DNA of 64,000 bases from Thermus brockianus (GTDB lineage: Bacteria > Deinococcota > Deinococci > Deinococcales > Thermaceae): contig NZ_CP016312.1 in the NCBI RefSeq assembly GCF_001880325.1, positions 186,001 through 250,000 of the forward strand, in the 5' to 3' direction. Position numbers and translations under genes: made by a program. Numbering within the stretch: the first letter of the stretch is position 1; each line of letters opens with the position of its first letter. This document shows positions 40,036 through 50,647 of the stretch, one piece after another. The notes below the pieces were generated by a model that worked only from the letters and a program-made list of their open reading frames with translations, searched no databases and was not told the DNA's origin.

Positions 40036-42524
40036 CCCTTGGCGGAAAGCCAGTCCTCCCCGATGCCCACCTCCACCTCCAGGGGCACGGCCAGGGGCCA
40101 GACCCCCTCCATGACCTCCTTGGCCAGGGCCGCCGCCTCCTCCGCCCGCTCCTTGGGCGCCTCCAGGAGGAGCTCGTCGTGGACCTGGAGGAGCATCCTC
40201 GCCCCCACCTCGGGAAGCCTAGGGAAGAGCCTCACCATGGCGAGCTTCATCAGGTCAGCGGCGGTGCCCTGCACGGGCATGTTAAAGGCCATGCGCTCCG
40301 CCGCCTCCCGCACGCTCTTTACCCGGGCGTTGAGGTCGGGCACGTAGCGCCTGCGGCCGAAGAGGGTCTCCACGTACCCCCTTTGCCGCCCCTCCTCCAG
40401 GGTCCTTTCAATCCAGGCCTTCACCTTGGGGTAGCTCTGGAAATAGCGGTCAATGAAGGCCACCGCCTCCTCGTAGGGGATGCCCAGCTCCTGGGAAAGC
40501 CGGTGGGCGGACATGCCGTAGAGGACGCCGAAGTTGATGGTCTTGGCCGCCCGGCGCCTGAGGGGGTCTATGGCCTCCGCCGGCAGGCCGAACATCCAGC
40601 TCGCCGTCTGGGTGTGGATGTCCCGGCCCTCCTGGAAGACCCGGATGAGGTTTTCGTCCCCCGAGAGGTGGGCCAGGACCCTCAGCTCAATCTGGCTATA
40701 GTCCAGGGCCACGAGAAGGTACCCCTCCTCGGCCACGAAGGCCCGGCGGATCCTTTGGCCCAAGGGGGTGCGCACGGGAATGTTCTGCAGGTTGGGGTCG
40801 GAGCTGGAAAGGCGGCCCGTGGCCGTGGCCGTCTGGTTGAAGCGGGTGTGGAGCCTGCCCGTCCTGGGGTGGACCAGGGCGGGAAGGGGGTCAATGTAGG
40901 TGCCCTTGAGCTTGGCGAGCTCCCGGTACTGGAGGATCTTCTCCACGATGGGGTGGGCCTCCCGCAGGGCCTCGAGGACGGCGGCGCTGGTGGAGCGCTT
41001 CCCGGTTTTTTCCGTCTTGCCGATGGGGGGAAGCCCGAGCTCGTCAAAGAGCACCCTTTCCAGCTGGTCGCGGGAGTTCAGGTTGAAGGGGTGGCCCGCC
41101 AGGCGGAAAACCTCCTCCTCCAGGCGGCCCATCTCCGCCGCCACCTCCAGGGAAAGGGCCCTTAGGTAGGGTACGTCCAGCCTCACCCCCGTGGCCTCCA
41201 TGTGGGCGAGGACCCGGGAAAGGGGCTTTTCCACCTCCTCGTAGAGCCAAAGGAGCTTTTCTTCCCCTTTCAGGCGGCTTAGGAGGTTCTCGTAAAGCCT
41301 TTCGGCAAGCAAGGCCCTCTCCCCCGCCTCCTCCGTCCACTCCCCCCCGTAGCGCCGGGCCACGCCCTCGGGGGTGGTGTTGGAGGGGTCCAGGAGGTAG
41401 GCGAGGAGCATGGGATCGTCCGTGGGGGGAAGGCCGAGCCCCTCCCTCAGGGCCAAGACGGCGAGGTCCTTGGCGAGAAGCCCCCGGATCTCCTTCAGGT
41501 CCGAAAGGGCCTTATGGGGCGCCTCCGCCCGGTAGACCCGGCCCTTGGCGCTTGCCGCCAAGGAAAGGAGTTCCGCCCACATGGGCTCGGGCCGGGAGAG
41601 GCGGAAGCCCAAGAAGGCCCCTTCCGGCGGCGGCCAAGGGGCCTCCTCCGCCGCCTGGGGGCTTTCCAGGAGGCCGAACTCGTGGAGGAGGCTCCCGAAC
41701 TCAAGCCGCTCTAAGAAGGCCCTAAGGCCTTCCCTATCGGGCTCCCGCCGCCTTCTAAAGTCCACCTCCAAGGGAAGGTCCGTGCGCACCCGGGAAAGCT
41801 CCTGGGAGAGCCTGAGGTCGTCCAGGTGGGCCTGGATCTTCTCGCGCACGGAAGGGGGACTGACCTGGTCCAGGTTTTTTTGGATATTTTCCAGACTACC
41901 CCACTCCTTTAGGAGCTTCAGGGCCGTCTTCTCGCCGATCCCCTTCACCCCGGGGATGTTGTCGGAAGGGTCGCCGGCCAGGGCGCGGAAGTCCACCCAC
42001 TGCTCCGGTCTCAGGCCGTACCTCTCCCAAAGCCACCCCGGGGTGATGAGGTGGCCTTCCGGGTGCAGGACGGCGATGCGGTCCGAAAGAAGCTGGAAGA
42101 GGTCCCGGTCGGCGGTGAGGATGCGCACCTCGTACCCTTCCCGCTCCGCCTTCTTGGCCAGGGCGGCGAGGACATCGTCCGCCTCAAAGCCCGGGACCTC
42201 GAGGCGCTCCAGCCCCAAAAGGTCCACAAGCTCCTTCATGAGGGCAAGCTGCCTCGGAAAGTCCTCCGGGGTAGGGGCCCGGCCCGCCTTGTAGGCCCCG
42301 TAGGCCTCGTGGCGAAAAGAGGGGGCCTTGGCGTCAAAGACCACGATGACCACGTCCCCGTCCTCCTTCAGGGCCTTGAGGAGGCTTTTGGCGAAGCCGT
42401 AGACCCCTTGCACGGGCTCGCCCCGGCTCGTGGTGAGCCCCTTGAGGGCGAAGAAGTTACGGTAGGCCAGGTGGTGGCCGTCCACCAGGAGCACCCGGCC
42501 CTTGGGCTCAAAGAGGGGAAGCAT
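40032..42524 (-). CDS. polA: DNA polymerase I
   Basis: An 830-residue family A polymerase closely resembling Taq and Tth polymerases. The 5'-nuclease domain (1-~290) has its acidic motifs: LLVDGHHLAYR, FDAKAPSFRHE, EADDVLAALA, TADRDLFQL and GDPSDNIPGVKGIGEKTA. The middle domain lacks the metal-binding residues of a 3'-5' exonuclease, as in other Thermus enzymes, so no proofreading is expected. Polymerase motifs A (DYSQIELR), B (RRAAKTINFGVLYG, keeping the Phe that disfavours dideoxynucleotides) and C (QVHDELLLEAP) are complete. The ATG at 42524 is used; the upstream ATG at 42533 is followed at once by TGA. Confidence 0.99.
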   Translation of the reverse strand: MLPLFEPKGRVLLVDGHHLAYRNFFALKGLTTSRGEPVQGVYGFAKSLLKALKEDGDVVIVVFDAKAPSFRHEAYGAYKAGRAPTPEDFPRQLALMKELVDLLGLERLEVPGFEADDVLAALAKKAEREGYEVRILTADRDLFQLLSDRIAVLHPEGHLITPGWLWERYGLRPEQWVDFRALAGDPSDNIPGVKGIGEKTALKLLKEWGSLENIQKNLDQVSPPSVREKIQAHLDDLRLSQELSRVRTDLPLEVDFRRRREPDREGLRAFLERLEFGSLLHEFGLLESPQAAEEAPWPPPEGAFLGFRLSRPEPMWAELLSLAASAKGRVYRAEAPHKALSDLKEIRGLLAKDLAVLALREGLGLPPTDDPMLLAYLLDPSNTTPEGVARRYGGEWTEEAGERALLAERLYENLLSRLKGEEKLLWLYEEVEKPLSRVLAHMEATGVRLDVPYLRALSLEVAAEMGRLEEEVFRLAGHPFNLNSRDQLERVLFDELGLPPIGKTEKTGKRSTSAAVLEALREAHPIVEKILQYRELAKLKGTYIDPLPALVHPRTGRLHTRFNQTATATGRLSSSDPNLQNIPVRTPLGQRIRRAFVAEEGYLLVALDYSQIELRVLAHLSGDENLIRVFQEGRDIHTQTASWMFGLPAEAIDPLRRRAAKTINFGVLYGMSAHRLSQELGIPYEEAVAFIDRYFQSYPKVKAWIERTLEEGRQRGYVETLFGRRRYVPDLNARVKSVREAAERMAFNMPVQGTAADLMKLAMVRLFPRLPEVGARMLLQVHDELLLEAPKERAEEAAALAKEVMEGVWPLAVPLEVEVGIGEDWLSAKG

Positions 42525-42527
42525 CCC

Positions 42528-43096
42528 TCACATTCTACGGGCCTTCCCCCGGGTGGCCTCCTGGAGGGCCACCTCCAGGGAAGGGAGGGCCTCCTGGGGA
42601 AGCCGGAGGCGCAGGAGAACCCCTTCCTGGCCGTGGCTTTCCCCCACCACCTTGTCCCGCACCAAAGGGTAAACCCGGCCAAGCTCGCCGAAGGGGACGA
42701 GGAAGGTGGCCTCCGCCCACTCCACCCAAGGCACCTTCTTCCCCCGCCTCAGGGCCTCCGCCGCCACCCCCCATACGCCCGCACGAGCCCCCCGGCCCCG
42801 AGCTTGATGCCGCCGAAGTAGCGCACCACCAGGACCACCACCCCATCTAGGCCCTGGGCCTCTATGGCGTGGAGGATGGGCTTTCCCGCCGTTCCCGCGG
42901 GCTCCCCGTCGTCGGAGAAGCGGTAAAGGTGGCCGATTTTGTAAGCGAAGCAGTTGTGGGTGGCCGCCTCTTCCCGGTTCCCTTCCAAAAACGCCCGGGC
43001 CTCCCCTTCCGAGGCCACGGGCGCCGCCTTGGCGATGAAGCGGCTTTTCTGGATGGTTTCCTCATGGAAGACGGGTCCGGCCAGGGTCAGGCGCAC
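42528..43096 (-). CDS. YigZ/IMPACT family protein, interrupted by a frameshift
   Basis: A protein of the YigZ/IMPACT family, whose role is unclear (links to translation control and proline peptidase misannotation). The first frame runs from GTG 43096 through THNCFAYKIGHLYRFSDDGEPAGTAGKPIL to LVRAYGG. The second continues AAEALRRGKKVPWVEWAEATFLV with the C-terminal ferredoxin-like domain to 42528. They meet at the run of six C (minus-strand G) at 42767-42772, where one more base gives AYGGVAAEALRRG in one frame. As written, the first frame reads on to 42749. The start overlaps the aroE end by ten bases. Confidence 0.87.
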
Positions 43097-43887
43097 GGCT
43101 CCCCCAAGGCCCTTAGGGCCGCCTCCTCCATGCCCCTGGGGTCGGGGAGGAGGCCCGTCCAGATGCGGAAGGCCAAGGCCCCCTGCCAGGCCAGCATGGG
43201 AAGCCCCGTCTGCACCCTGAGCCCCCGGGCCTTCGCCTCCTTCAGAAAGCGGGTCCAAAGGGGCCTGTAGACCAGGTCCACCGCCGCCCCCTCCTCGGGG
43301 AAGAACTCCTGGGGAAGCGGGGTGGCCTCGGGATCCTCCAGGCCCACCCGGGTGGCGTTCACGAGAAGCCTGGCCCTCCTGGCCCACGAGAGGGGCACGG
43401 CCTTAAGGCCGAACTCCGCCGCCAGGGCCTCGGCCCTCCCGGGGGTGCGGTTCCAAACCCAGACCTCGAGGCCCGCCTTCCTCAAGGCCCAGGCCACGGC
43501 CCGCCCCGCCCCCCCCGCCCCCAGGACCAGGGCGGGGCCCTCTAGGGGTATCCCCCCCGCCTCCAGGGCGGCCAGGAACCCGGGGGCATCGGTGTTGAAG
43601 CCAAGCAGCTTCCCCTCCACGTGGAGCACGGTGTTCACCGCCCCAATCGCCTTGGCCTCCGGGGAAACCCAGTCCACGAGGGCCAGGGCCGCCTCCTTCA
43701 GGGGAATGGTGAGGTTCACCCCCCGAAAACCCCGCCGCACCGCAAGAAGCCTCTCCGGCAAGGCTTCCAGAGGGGTATCCCAAGCCTCGTAGCTCCCCTT
43801 AAGCCCCAGGCTTTCCAGGGCGTAGCGGTGCATGGCCGGGGATAGGGAGTGGGCCACGGGGTGGCCCAGGACGGCAAAGCGCAACAT
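43087..43887 (-). CDS. aroE: Shikimate dehydrogenase
   Basis: Reduces 3-dehydroshikimate to shikimate with NADPH in aromatic amino acid synthesis. The 266-residue protein starts MLRFAVLGHPVAHSLSPAMH, with SLSPAMH contacting substrate, the catalytic Lys in NLTIPLKEAAL and the Asp in FNTDAPGF, and the NADP loop LGAGGAGRAV followed by NRTPGRAEA. I chose the ATG at 43887, 7 bases after TATGCT, rather than the in-frame ATG at 43899 that lies inside that box. It is divergent from nfeD, and the YigZ-type gene overlaps its end. Confidence 0.96.
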   Translation of the reverse strand: MLRFAVLGHPVAHSLSPAMHRYALESLGLKGSYEAWDTPLEALPERLLAVRRGFRGVNLTIPLKEAALALVDWVSPEAKAIGAVNTVLHVEGKLLGFNTDAPGFLAALEAGGIPLEGPALVLGAGGAGRAVAWALRKAGLEVWVWNRTPGRAEALAAEFGLKAVPLSWARRARLLVNATRVGLEDPEATPLPQEFFPEEGAAVDLVYRPLWTRFLKEAKARGLRVQTGLPMLAWQGALAFRIWTGLLPDPRGMEEAALRALGEPCA

Positions 43888-43939
43888 CCCCTTCAGCATA
43901 GCCCACCCTTGTTCCCAGGGACCGTATAGAATGAGGGCG
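43888..43939. promoter_or_regulatory. Divergent leaderless promoters of aroE and nfeD
   Basis: TATGCT on the minus strand (plus 43895-43900) ends 7 bases before the aroE ATG at 43887. TAGAAT on the plus strand (43927-43932) ends 7 bases before a GTG at 43940 that begins the nfeD signal peptide. The ATG at 43931 lies inside the TAGAAT box, which argues against it as the start on a leaderless message. Confidence 0.6.
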
Positions 43940-45199
43940 GTGAAAAGGCTTCTGGCCCTTGCCCTCCTCTTCTCCCTGGCATGGGGAAAGACCTACCTCA
44001 TCCCCATCCAAGGGGAGATTGACCCAGCCTTGGCGGTCTTCGTGGAGGAAGCCCTCTCCCGGGCGGAACGGGAGGGGGCGAGCGGCGTGGCCTTCCTCAT
44101 AGACACCCCGGGCGGCCGGGTGGACGCCGCCATCCGCATGGCGGACCGCATCCTGCAAACCCCCCTCCCCACCCTGGCCGTGGTGCAAAACGCCTTCTCC
44201 GCCGGGGCCCTCATCGCCCTCGCCTGCCGCCAAGTGGCCATGCTCCCGGGCTCGGAGATCGGGGCCGCCCTTCCCGTGGTGGCCCCGCCCCTCGGTCAAC
44301 CCCAAGCGGCGGACCAGAAGGTCATCTCCGCCCTGAAGGGCAAGTTCCGCGCCGTGGCCGAGGCCCGGGGGCGGCCCGTGGAACTGGCCGAGGCCATGGT
44401 GGACCCGGCCGTGGAGGTCCCGGGGCTTTCCGCCAAGGGGGAGCCCCTAACCCTCTCCGCCGACAAGGCGGTGGAGCTCAAAGTGGCGGATTTCAAGGCG
44501 GCGAGCCTCCCCGAGGCCCTCCGGCAGGCGGGCTTTAGCCCGGAAACGGAGCGGCTGGAGCCGGGGCCTAGGGTGCGGGTGGCCCGCTTCCTCACCAGTT
44601 CCACCGTGGCCGGCCTCCTCCTCGCCCTAGGGCTTCTCCTCCTCCTCATTGAGCTCTTCACCCCAGGGTTTGGCGTCATGGGGGCTTTGGGCCTCGCCTT
44701 TTTGGCCCTTTACTTCGCCGGCGGGTGGCTTGCGGGGCTTTCCGGGGCCTTTGAGCTCCTCCTCTTCTTCCTGGGGGTGGCGCTCCTTTTGGCGGAAGCC
44801 TTCCTCTTCCCCGGTTTTGGCCTTGCCGGAGCCCTGGGCGTGGGGTCCATCCTGGCCTCCGTCTACTTCACCTTCGGGGAAAACGCCCTTTTGGTCCTGG
44901 CCATCGCCGTGATCGCCTTGGGGCTTGGCCTCCTCGTGGTCTTCCGGTACCTGCCAAGGACCCGGCCTGCCCGGGCCTTGGTATTGGAAAGCGCCATCGC
45001 CGAACACGCCACGGAGGAGGTGGTGGAGGTGGGCTCGGTGGGCACGGCCCTCACCGACCTCCGCCCCGGGGGCGTGGGGCGGTTTGGCGCCAAGCGCGTG
45101 GACGTGGTGGCCCACCGCGGCTTCATCCCCAAGGGCACCGCCATCCGGGTGGTGGAGGTGCGGGGACCCACGGTGCTGGTGGAACCTTTGGAGGAATAG
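43940..45199 (+). CDS. nfeD: NfeD membrane-bound serine protease (ClpP-like domain plus OB domain)
   Basis: A long-form NfeD protein of ~419 residues. The signal peptide [15 protein letters not shown] is followed by a ClpP-class protease domain with [14 protein letters not shown] and the nucleophile Ser in [11 protein letters not shown]. Four to five membrane helices follow (~residues 220-350), and a C-terminal OB-fold NfeD domain begins [18 protein letters not shown]. In many bacteria NfeD pairs with a flotillin in membrane microdomains, and floA is the next gene, two bases away. I favour GTG 43940 over ATG 43931 because of the TAGAAT box. Confidence 0.92.
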   Translation: MKRLLALALLFSLAWGKTYLIPIQGEIDPALAVFVEEALSRAEREGASGVAFLIDTPGGRVDAAIRMADRILQTPLPTLAVVQNAFSAGALIALACRQVAMLPGSEIGAALPVVAPPLGQPQAADQKVISALKGKFRAVAEARGRPVELAEAMVDPAVEVPGLSAKGEPLTLSADKAVELKVADFKAASLPEALRQAGFSPETERLEPGPRVRVARFLTSSTVAGLLLALGLLLLLIELFTPGFGVMGALGLAFLALYFAGGWLAGLSGAFELLLFFLGVALLLAEAFLFPGFGLAGALGVGSILASVYFTFGENALLVLAIAVIALGLGLLVVFRYLPRTRPARALVLESAIAEHATEEVVEVGSVGTALTDLRPGGVGRFGAKRVDVVAHRGFIPKGTAIRVVEVRGPTVLVEPLEE

Positions 45200-45200
45200 T

Positions 45201-46178
45201 ATGGAAGGACTCGGCGTGCTCTTTCTGGCCTTTTTGGTCCTCGTCTTCGTCTTCCTCTTCTTCAGCTTCATCCCGGTAGGCCTCTGGATCTCCGCCTGGG
45301 CGGCGGGGGTCCGGGTCCCCCTCTTGACCCTGGTGGCCATGCGCCTAAGGCGCGTGCCCCCGGCCAAGATCATCTACCCCCTTATCAAGGCCACCAAGGC
45401 GGGGCTGGACGTGCGGCTGGACCGCCTCGAGGCCCACTACCTGGCGGGAGGCAACGTGGACCGGGTGGTGGACGCCCTCATCGCCGCCGACAAGGCGGGC
45501 ATCAAGCTCACCTTTGATCGGGCGGCGGCCATAGACCTGGCGGGGCGGGACGTCCTGGAGGCGGTCCGGGTTTCCGTGAACCCTAAGGTGATCCAGACCC
45601 CCATGGTGGCCGCCGTGGCCAAGGACGGGATCCAGCTTCTGGCCACCGCCCGGGTCACGGTGCGGGCCAACATTGACCGCCTGGTGGGCGGGGCCGGGGA
45701 GGAAACCATCATCGCCCGGGTGGGGGAAGGCATCGTGACCACCATCGGCAGCGCCAACTCCCACAAGGAGGTCCTGGAAAACCCCGACCGCATCTCCAAG
45801 ACCGTCCTGGAAAAGGGCCTGGACGCCGGCACCGCCTTTGAGATCCTCTCCGTGGACATCGCCGACGTGGACGTGGGCAAGAACATCGGGGCGCAGCTTC
45901 AGATTGACCAGGCGGAGGCGGACAAGAAGATCGCCCAGGCCAAGGCAGAGGAGCGCCGGGCCATGGCCGTGGCGGCGGAGCAGGAGAACCGGGCCCTGGT
46001 GGAGGCCATGCGGGCCAAGCTGGTGGAGGCCCAGGCCCAGGTGCCCCTAGCCCTGGCGGAAGCCTTGCGCCAAGGGAACCTAGGGGTCATGGACTACTAC
46101 CGCCTCAAGAACATTGAGGCGGACACGGACATGCGGGAATCCATCAGCCGCGCCGCCAAACCCGAGGGTGAGGAATGA
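45201..46178 (+). CDS. floA: Flotillin-like protein FloA
   Basis: A membrane scaffold of the SPFH/flotillin family, organising functional membrane microdomains. The 325-residue protein starting [12 protein letters not shown] has an N-terminal membrane hairpin, the SPFH-like core ([21 protein letters not shown]), and a helical C-terminal part with the Glu-Ala-rich repeat [20 protein letters not shown], predicted to form coiled coils. It starts two bases after nfeD. A longer in-frame extension to 44925 overlaps nfeD and is not family-like. Its stop overlaps the next gene as ATGA. Confidence 0.95.
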   Translation: MEGLGVLFLAFLVLVFVFLFFSFIPVGLWISAWAAGVRVPLLTLVAMRLRRVPPAKIIYPLIKATKAGLDVRLDRLEAHYLAGGNVDRVVDALIAADKAGIKLTFDRAAAIDLAGRDVLEAVRVSVNPKVIQTPMVAAVAKDGIQLLATARVTVRANIDRLVGGAGEETIIARVGEGIVTTIGSANSHKEVLENPDRISKTVLEKGLDAGTAFEILSVDIADVDVGKNIGAQLQIDQAEADKKIAQAKAEERRAMAVAAEQENRALVEAMRAKLVEAQAQVPLALAEALRQGNLGVMDYYRLKNIEADTDMRESISRAAKPEGEE

Positions 46179-46564
46179 GCCTGGACGACCTTTTGGGCCT
46201 CCTCTTTCTCCTCTTCTTCATCGTCCTCCCCGCCCTGCAGGGGTTGCGGAGAAGCCCCCAGGCCCCGCCGGTCTTCCCCGAGGACCTGCCCCTGCCCGAG
46301 CCCCCTAGGCCCAAGGCCAGGCCCAAACCCAGGCCGAAGCCCAAGCCCGCCCTGCCCCCAAGCCCCCCACCCTCCCGGGAAGGGGAAAGCCTGGAAAGGA
46401 CCATAACACCGGGACGGGAGCGCTTGGAGGTTCGCTTCCGGGAGGATATAGCGGAGGAAGTGCGGGAAAAGCCCGCCAAGAAACGCCTTCTCGCCACGGA
46501 CCGGGAAAGCTTGCTCAAAGGGGTGATATGGCACGAAATCCTGAAGAAGCCCAAAGGCTTGTGA
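46175..46564 (+). CDS. Small membrane-anchored proline-rich protein
   Basis: A 129-residue protein of unknown function. Residues 1-24 form a leucine- and phenylalanine-rich membrane helix. Residues ~28-70 are a proline-lysine-arginine linker ([21 protein letters not shown]), and the rest is charged, ending [20 protein letters not shown]. That closing pattern resembles the C-terminal motif of other poorly characterised bacterial proteins. It is coupled to floA at its start and overlaps phoH by 37 bases, so it may tether something to the flotillin assembly; that is inference from position only. Confidence 0.78.
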   Translation: MSLDDLLGLLFLLFFIVLPALQGLRRSPQAPPVFPEDLPLPEPPRPKARPKPRPKPKPALPPSPPPSREGESLERTITPGRERLEVRFREDIAEEVREKPAKKRLLATDRESLLKGVIWHEILKKPKGL

Positions 46565-47523
46565 TCCCCCTAAAACCCGAGGAAACCCTGGCCTTCCTGG
46601 GCCATGCGGACAAGAACCTAAAGAAGCTTAGGGCCCTTTTCCGCGAGGCCTTCGGGGAGCGGCTTCGGCTTGTGGTGCGCGGGGAGCAGGTGGAGCTTTC
46701 CGGCGACCCCGAGGCGGTGGCGGTGGCCGAGCGGTCCATTAGGGACCTCCTCGCCCTCCTTAGGCAAGGGGCCGAGCTGGACGAGCCCACCCTGGAGCAG
46801 GCGGTGGCCCTGGCGCAAGGGGGGGAGGGGCTTTACCAGGCCACCACCCCGGAAACGGAGCTCGGCCTTCCCGGGCGGCTTCGCCCCAAGACCCCGGGCC
46901 AGAAGCGGTACGTGGAAGCCATCGCCCAGCACGACATCACCTTCGGCATCGGCCCCGCCGGCACGGGGAAGACCTACTTGGCCGTGGCCATGGCGGTAAG
47001 CCACCTCCGCGCCCGCAAGGTGAAGCGCATCGTCCTCACCCGGCCGGCGGTGGAGGCGGGGGAGAAGCTGGGCTTTTTGCCCGGGGACATCCAAGCCAAG
47101 GTGGACCCCTACCTCCGGCCCCTTTACGACGCCCTCTTTGACATGATTGACGCCGAGCGCTTTGAACAGTACCTGCAGTCGGGCATCATTGAGGTGGCCC
47201 CCCTGGCCTTCATGCGGGGACGGACCTTAAACGACGCCTTCATCATCCTGGACGAGGCGCAAAACACCACCCCCGAGCAGATGAAGATGTTCCTCACCCG
47301 CATGGGCTTCTCCTCCAAGATGGTCATCACGGGGGACGTGACCCAGATTGACCTGCCCAAGCACCAGAAGTCGGGCCTCATTGAGGCCACCCGCATCCTC
47401 AAGGGGATTGAGGGCATCGCCTTTATCTACTTCAAAGAGTCCGACGTGGTGCGCCACCCCCTGGTGGCCCGCATCATCAAGGCCTACGAGGAAGCCGAGC
47501 GTGGTGGCGATCGTAGCCAATAA
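46528..47523 (+). CDS. phoH: PhoH family ATPase (YbeZ)
   Basis: A PhoH-type P-loop NTPase of 331 residues, thought to act with YbeY in RNA processing or ribosome quality control. An N-terminal KH-like segment (~residues 1-85) is followed by the ATPase core: Walker A GPAGTGKTYLA, LTRPAVEAGEKLGFLPGD, Walker B FIILDEAQNTTPEQMKMFLTR and sensor VITGDVTQIDLP. ybeY follows and overlaps its end by 23 bases, the usual phoH-ybeY order. It has no Shine-Dalgarno sequence of its own that stands out, consistent with coupling to the preceding gene. Confidence 0.95.
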   Translation: MARNPEEAQRLVIPLKPEETLAFLGHADKNLKKLRALFREAFGERLRLVVRGEQVELSGDPEAVAVAERSIRDLLALLRQGAELDEPTLEQAVALAQGGEGLYQATTPETELGLPGRLRPKTPGQKRYVEAIAQHDITFGIGPAGTGKTYLAVAMAVSHLRARKVKRIVLTRPAVEAGEKLGFLPGDIQAKVDPYLRPLYDALFDMIDAERFEQYLQSGIIEVAPLAFMRGRTLNDAFIILDEAQNTTPEQMKMFLTRMGFSSKMVITGDVTQIDLPKHQKSGLIEATRILKGIEGIAFIYFKESDVVRHPLVARIIKAYEEAERGGDRSQ

Positions 47524-47920
47524 GCGCCCTCCCAAAGGCCTTAGGCCCCGGCTTCGCCGGGCGCTGGCGGCCCTCATGACCGAGCTCGGCGTGGGGGACA
47601 AGGGGGTGACGGTGATCCTCAGCGGGGACCGCCGCCTTAGGGCCCTGAAGCGGGCCTGGTGGGGGGAGGACGAGGCCACGGACGTCCTCTCCTTCCCCCA
47701 CTACGAGCCCGGGGACCCCTTTGTCCCCCCCCACCTGGGGGACATCTGGATCAGCCTGGACACCGCCAGGCGCCAGGCGGAAGCCCGGGGCGCTTCCCTG
47801 GAGGAGGAGGTCTTGGTCTTGGCGGCCCACGGGCTATGGCACCTTTTGGGCCACGACCACCAGAAGGAGGAGGATTGGGAAGGGTTCCGCCGCGTCCAAG
47901 AGAGGATCCTCGCCCTCTAA
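47501..47920 (+). CDS. ybeY: Endoribonuclease YbeY
   Basis: A zinc-dependent single-strand endoribonuclease involved in 16S rRNA 3' maturation and ribosome quality control. The three-histidine zinc motif is HGLWHLLGHDH near the C-terminus. DEATDVLSFPHYEP, the conserved substrate-groove motif, precedes it. I chose GTG 47501 (VVAIVANKRPPKG), giving 139 residues; the frame is open further upstream inside phoH, but that part is not family-like. dgkA starts six bases after the stop, reproducing the phoH-ybeY-dgkA order seen in many bacteria. Confidence 0.94.
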   Translation: MVAIVANKRPPKGLRPRLRRALAALMTELGVGDKGVTVILSGDRRLRALKRAWWGEDEATDVLSFPHYEPGDPFVPPHLGDIWISLDTARRQAEARGASLEEEVLVLAAHGLWHLLGHDHQKEEDWEGFRRVQERILAL

Positions 47921-47925
47921 AGGGG

Positions 47926-48273
47926 GTGGTGCGCTCCTTCGGCTACGCCTGGGAGGGCGTGGTCTACGCCTGGCGGGTGCAGCGGAACTTTCGCATAGAG
48001 GTCCTTTTGGGCCTTCTGGCGGTGGGCCTCTCCCTTTGGCTTGGGGTGAACCTGGTGCCCGTCCTCCTCCTCACCGCCCTCATCCTCTCCTTGGAGCTGG
48101 TGAACACCGCTCTCGAGGCCCTCACCGACCTGGCAAGCCCCGTCTACCACCCCCTGGCCAAGCGGGCGAAGGACACGGCGGCGGCGGCGGTCCTCCTGGC
48201 GAGCCTCTTTGCCTTCCTCGCGGGGCTATGGCTTTTCCTACCCCCCCTTCTCGCCCGCCTTGGGCTAAGCTAA
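47926..48273 (+). CDS. dgkA: Diacylglycerol/undecaprenol kinase
   Basis: A small membrane lipid kinase (~115 residues, three membrane helices). The family signature ELVNTALEALTDLASPVYHPLAKRAKDTAAAAVLL contains the catalytic Glu and Asp residues; the N-terminus shows AWRVQRNFRIEVLLGLLAVGL. In Gram-positive-type members the substrate is undecaprenol rather than diacylglycerol. Two adjacent GTG codons (47926 and 47929) could start it. Confidence 0.92.
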   Translation: MVRSFGYAWEGVVYAWRVQRNFRIEVLLGLLAVGLSLWLGVNLVPVLLLTALILSLELVNTALEALTDLASPVYHPLAKRAKDTAAAAVLLASLFAFLAGLWLFLPPLLARLGLS

Positions 48274-48277
48274 GGCC

Positions 48278-48640
48278 ATGGACCACGAAGAGCGGGAGAT
48301 GATCCTGGAGCTCTTTCCAGGAACCTCCCCTGAACTCCTCCCCTTGGGGGAGATCCTCTACTACCGGGATGCGGAAGGCCGGGTGGTGATCCTGGAGAAG
48401 GGCCCCCCGGAGCTCCGGCTGGAACTGGAACCCCTCCCCGGCACCGCCCATGGCCCCCAGGTGTGCGAAGCCTGCCGCCGCCACCTCTCGGGAAGCGCCC
48501 TCGGCTTTTTCCGCCACCCGGTGGGGGGCAAGGACACCCACCTCCGCTACCTGGTCCTTTGCCTGGACACCGCCTCCTGCGCCAGCCACGCCGAGCCGGA
48601 ACGTTTGAGGGAAATCCTCCTTCGGGGTATACTCACCTGA
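48278..48640 (+). CDS. Hypothetical protein with a putative Cys4 zinc-binding site
   Basis: A 120-residue soluble protein. The N-terminal half is acidic (EEREMILELFPGTSPELL). The C-terminal half has a CxxC pair in QVCEACRRHL and a second Cys pair in LCLDTASCASHAE, spaced as in treble-clef zinc fingers such as those at the C-terminus of FusB-type proteins. I recognise no exact family and the zinc site is inferred from Cys spacing only. It starts four bases after dgkA and ends 20 bases before a hairpin preceding gfh1. Confidence 0.7.
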   Translation: MDHEEREMILELFPGTSPELLPLGEILYYRDAEGRVVILEKGPPELRLELEPLPGTAHGPQVCEACRRHLSGSALGFFRHPVGGKDTHLRYLVLCLDTASCASHAEPERLREILLRGILT

Positions 48641-48660
48641 GAAGGGGGCCCTTGGGCCAA

Positions 48661-48684
48661 GGAGGTCGGCTTTGGCCGGCCTCC
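48661..48684 (+). promoter_or_regulatory. Stem-loop in the gfh1 leader
   Basis: A 10-bp stem with one G-U pair, GGAGGTCGGC (48661-48670) against GCCGGCCTCC (48675-48684), with a TTTG loop. It ends 19 bases before the gfh1 ATG and has no T run, so it is more likely a leader structure or processing site than a terminator. Confidence 0.45.
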
Positions 48685-48703
48685 ATGACTTACGAGGTGA
48701 GCT

Positions 48704-50646
<1,943 letters not shown>

Positions 50647-50647
50647 G

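Noticed and set aside
42524-42533. Extended polA start like the MRG-M start of Taq polymerase
   Set aside because: The upstream ATG at 42533 is followed immediately by TGA and is the end of the YigZ-type gene, so translation must start at 42524.
44925-45200. Long N-terminal extension of FloA
   Set aside because: It overlaps the nfeD coding region in another frame and is Ser/Pro/Trp-rich noise; FloA begins at 45201 with a normal membrane hairpin.
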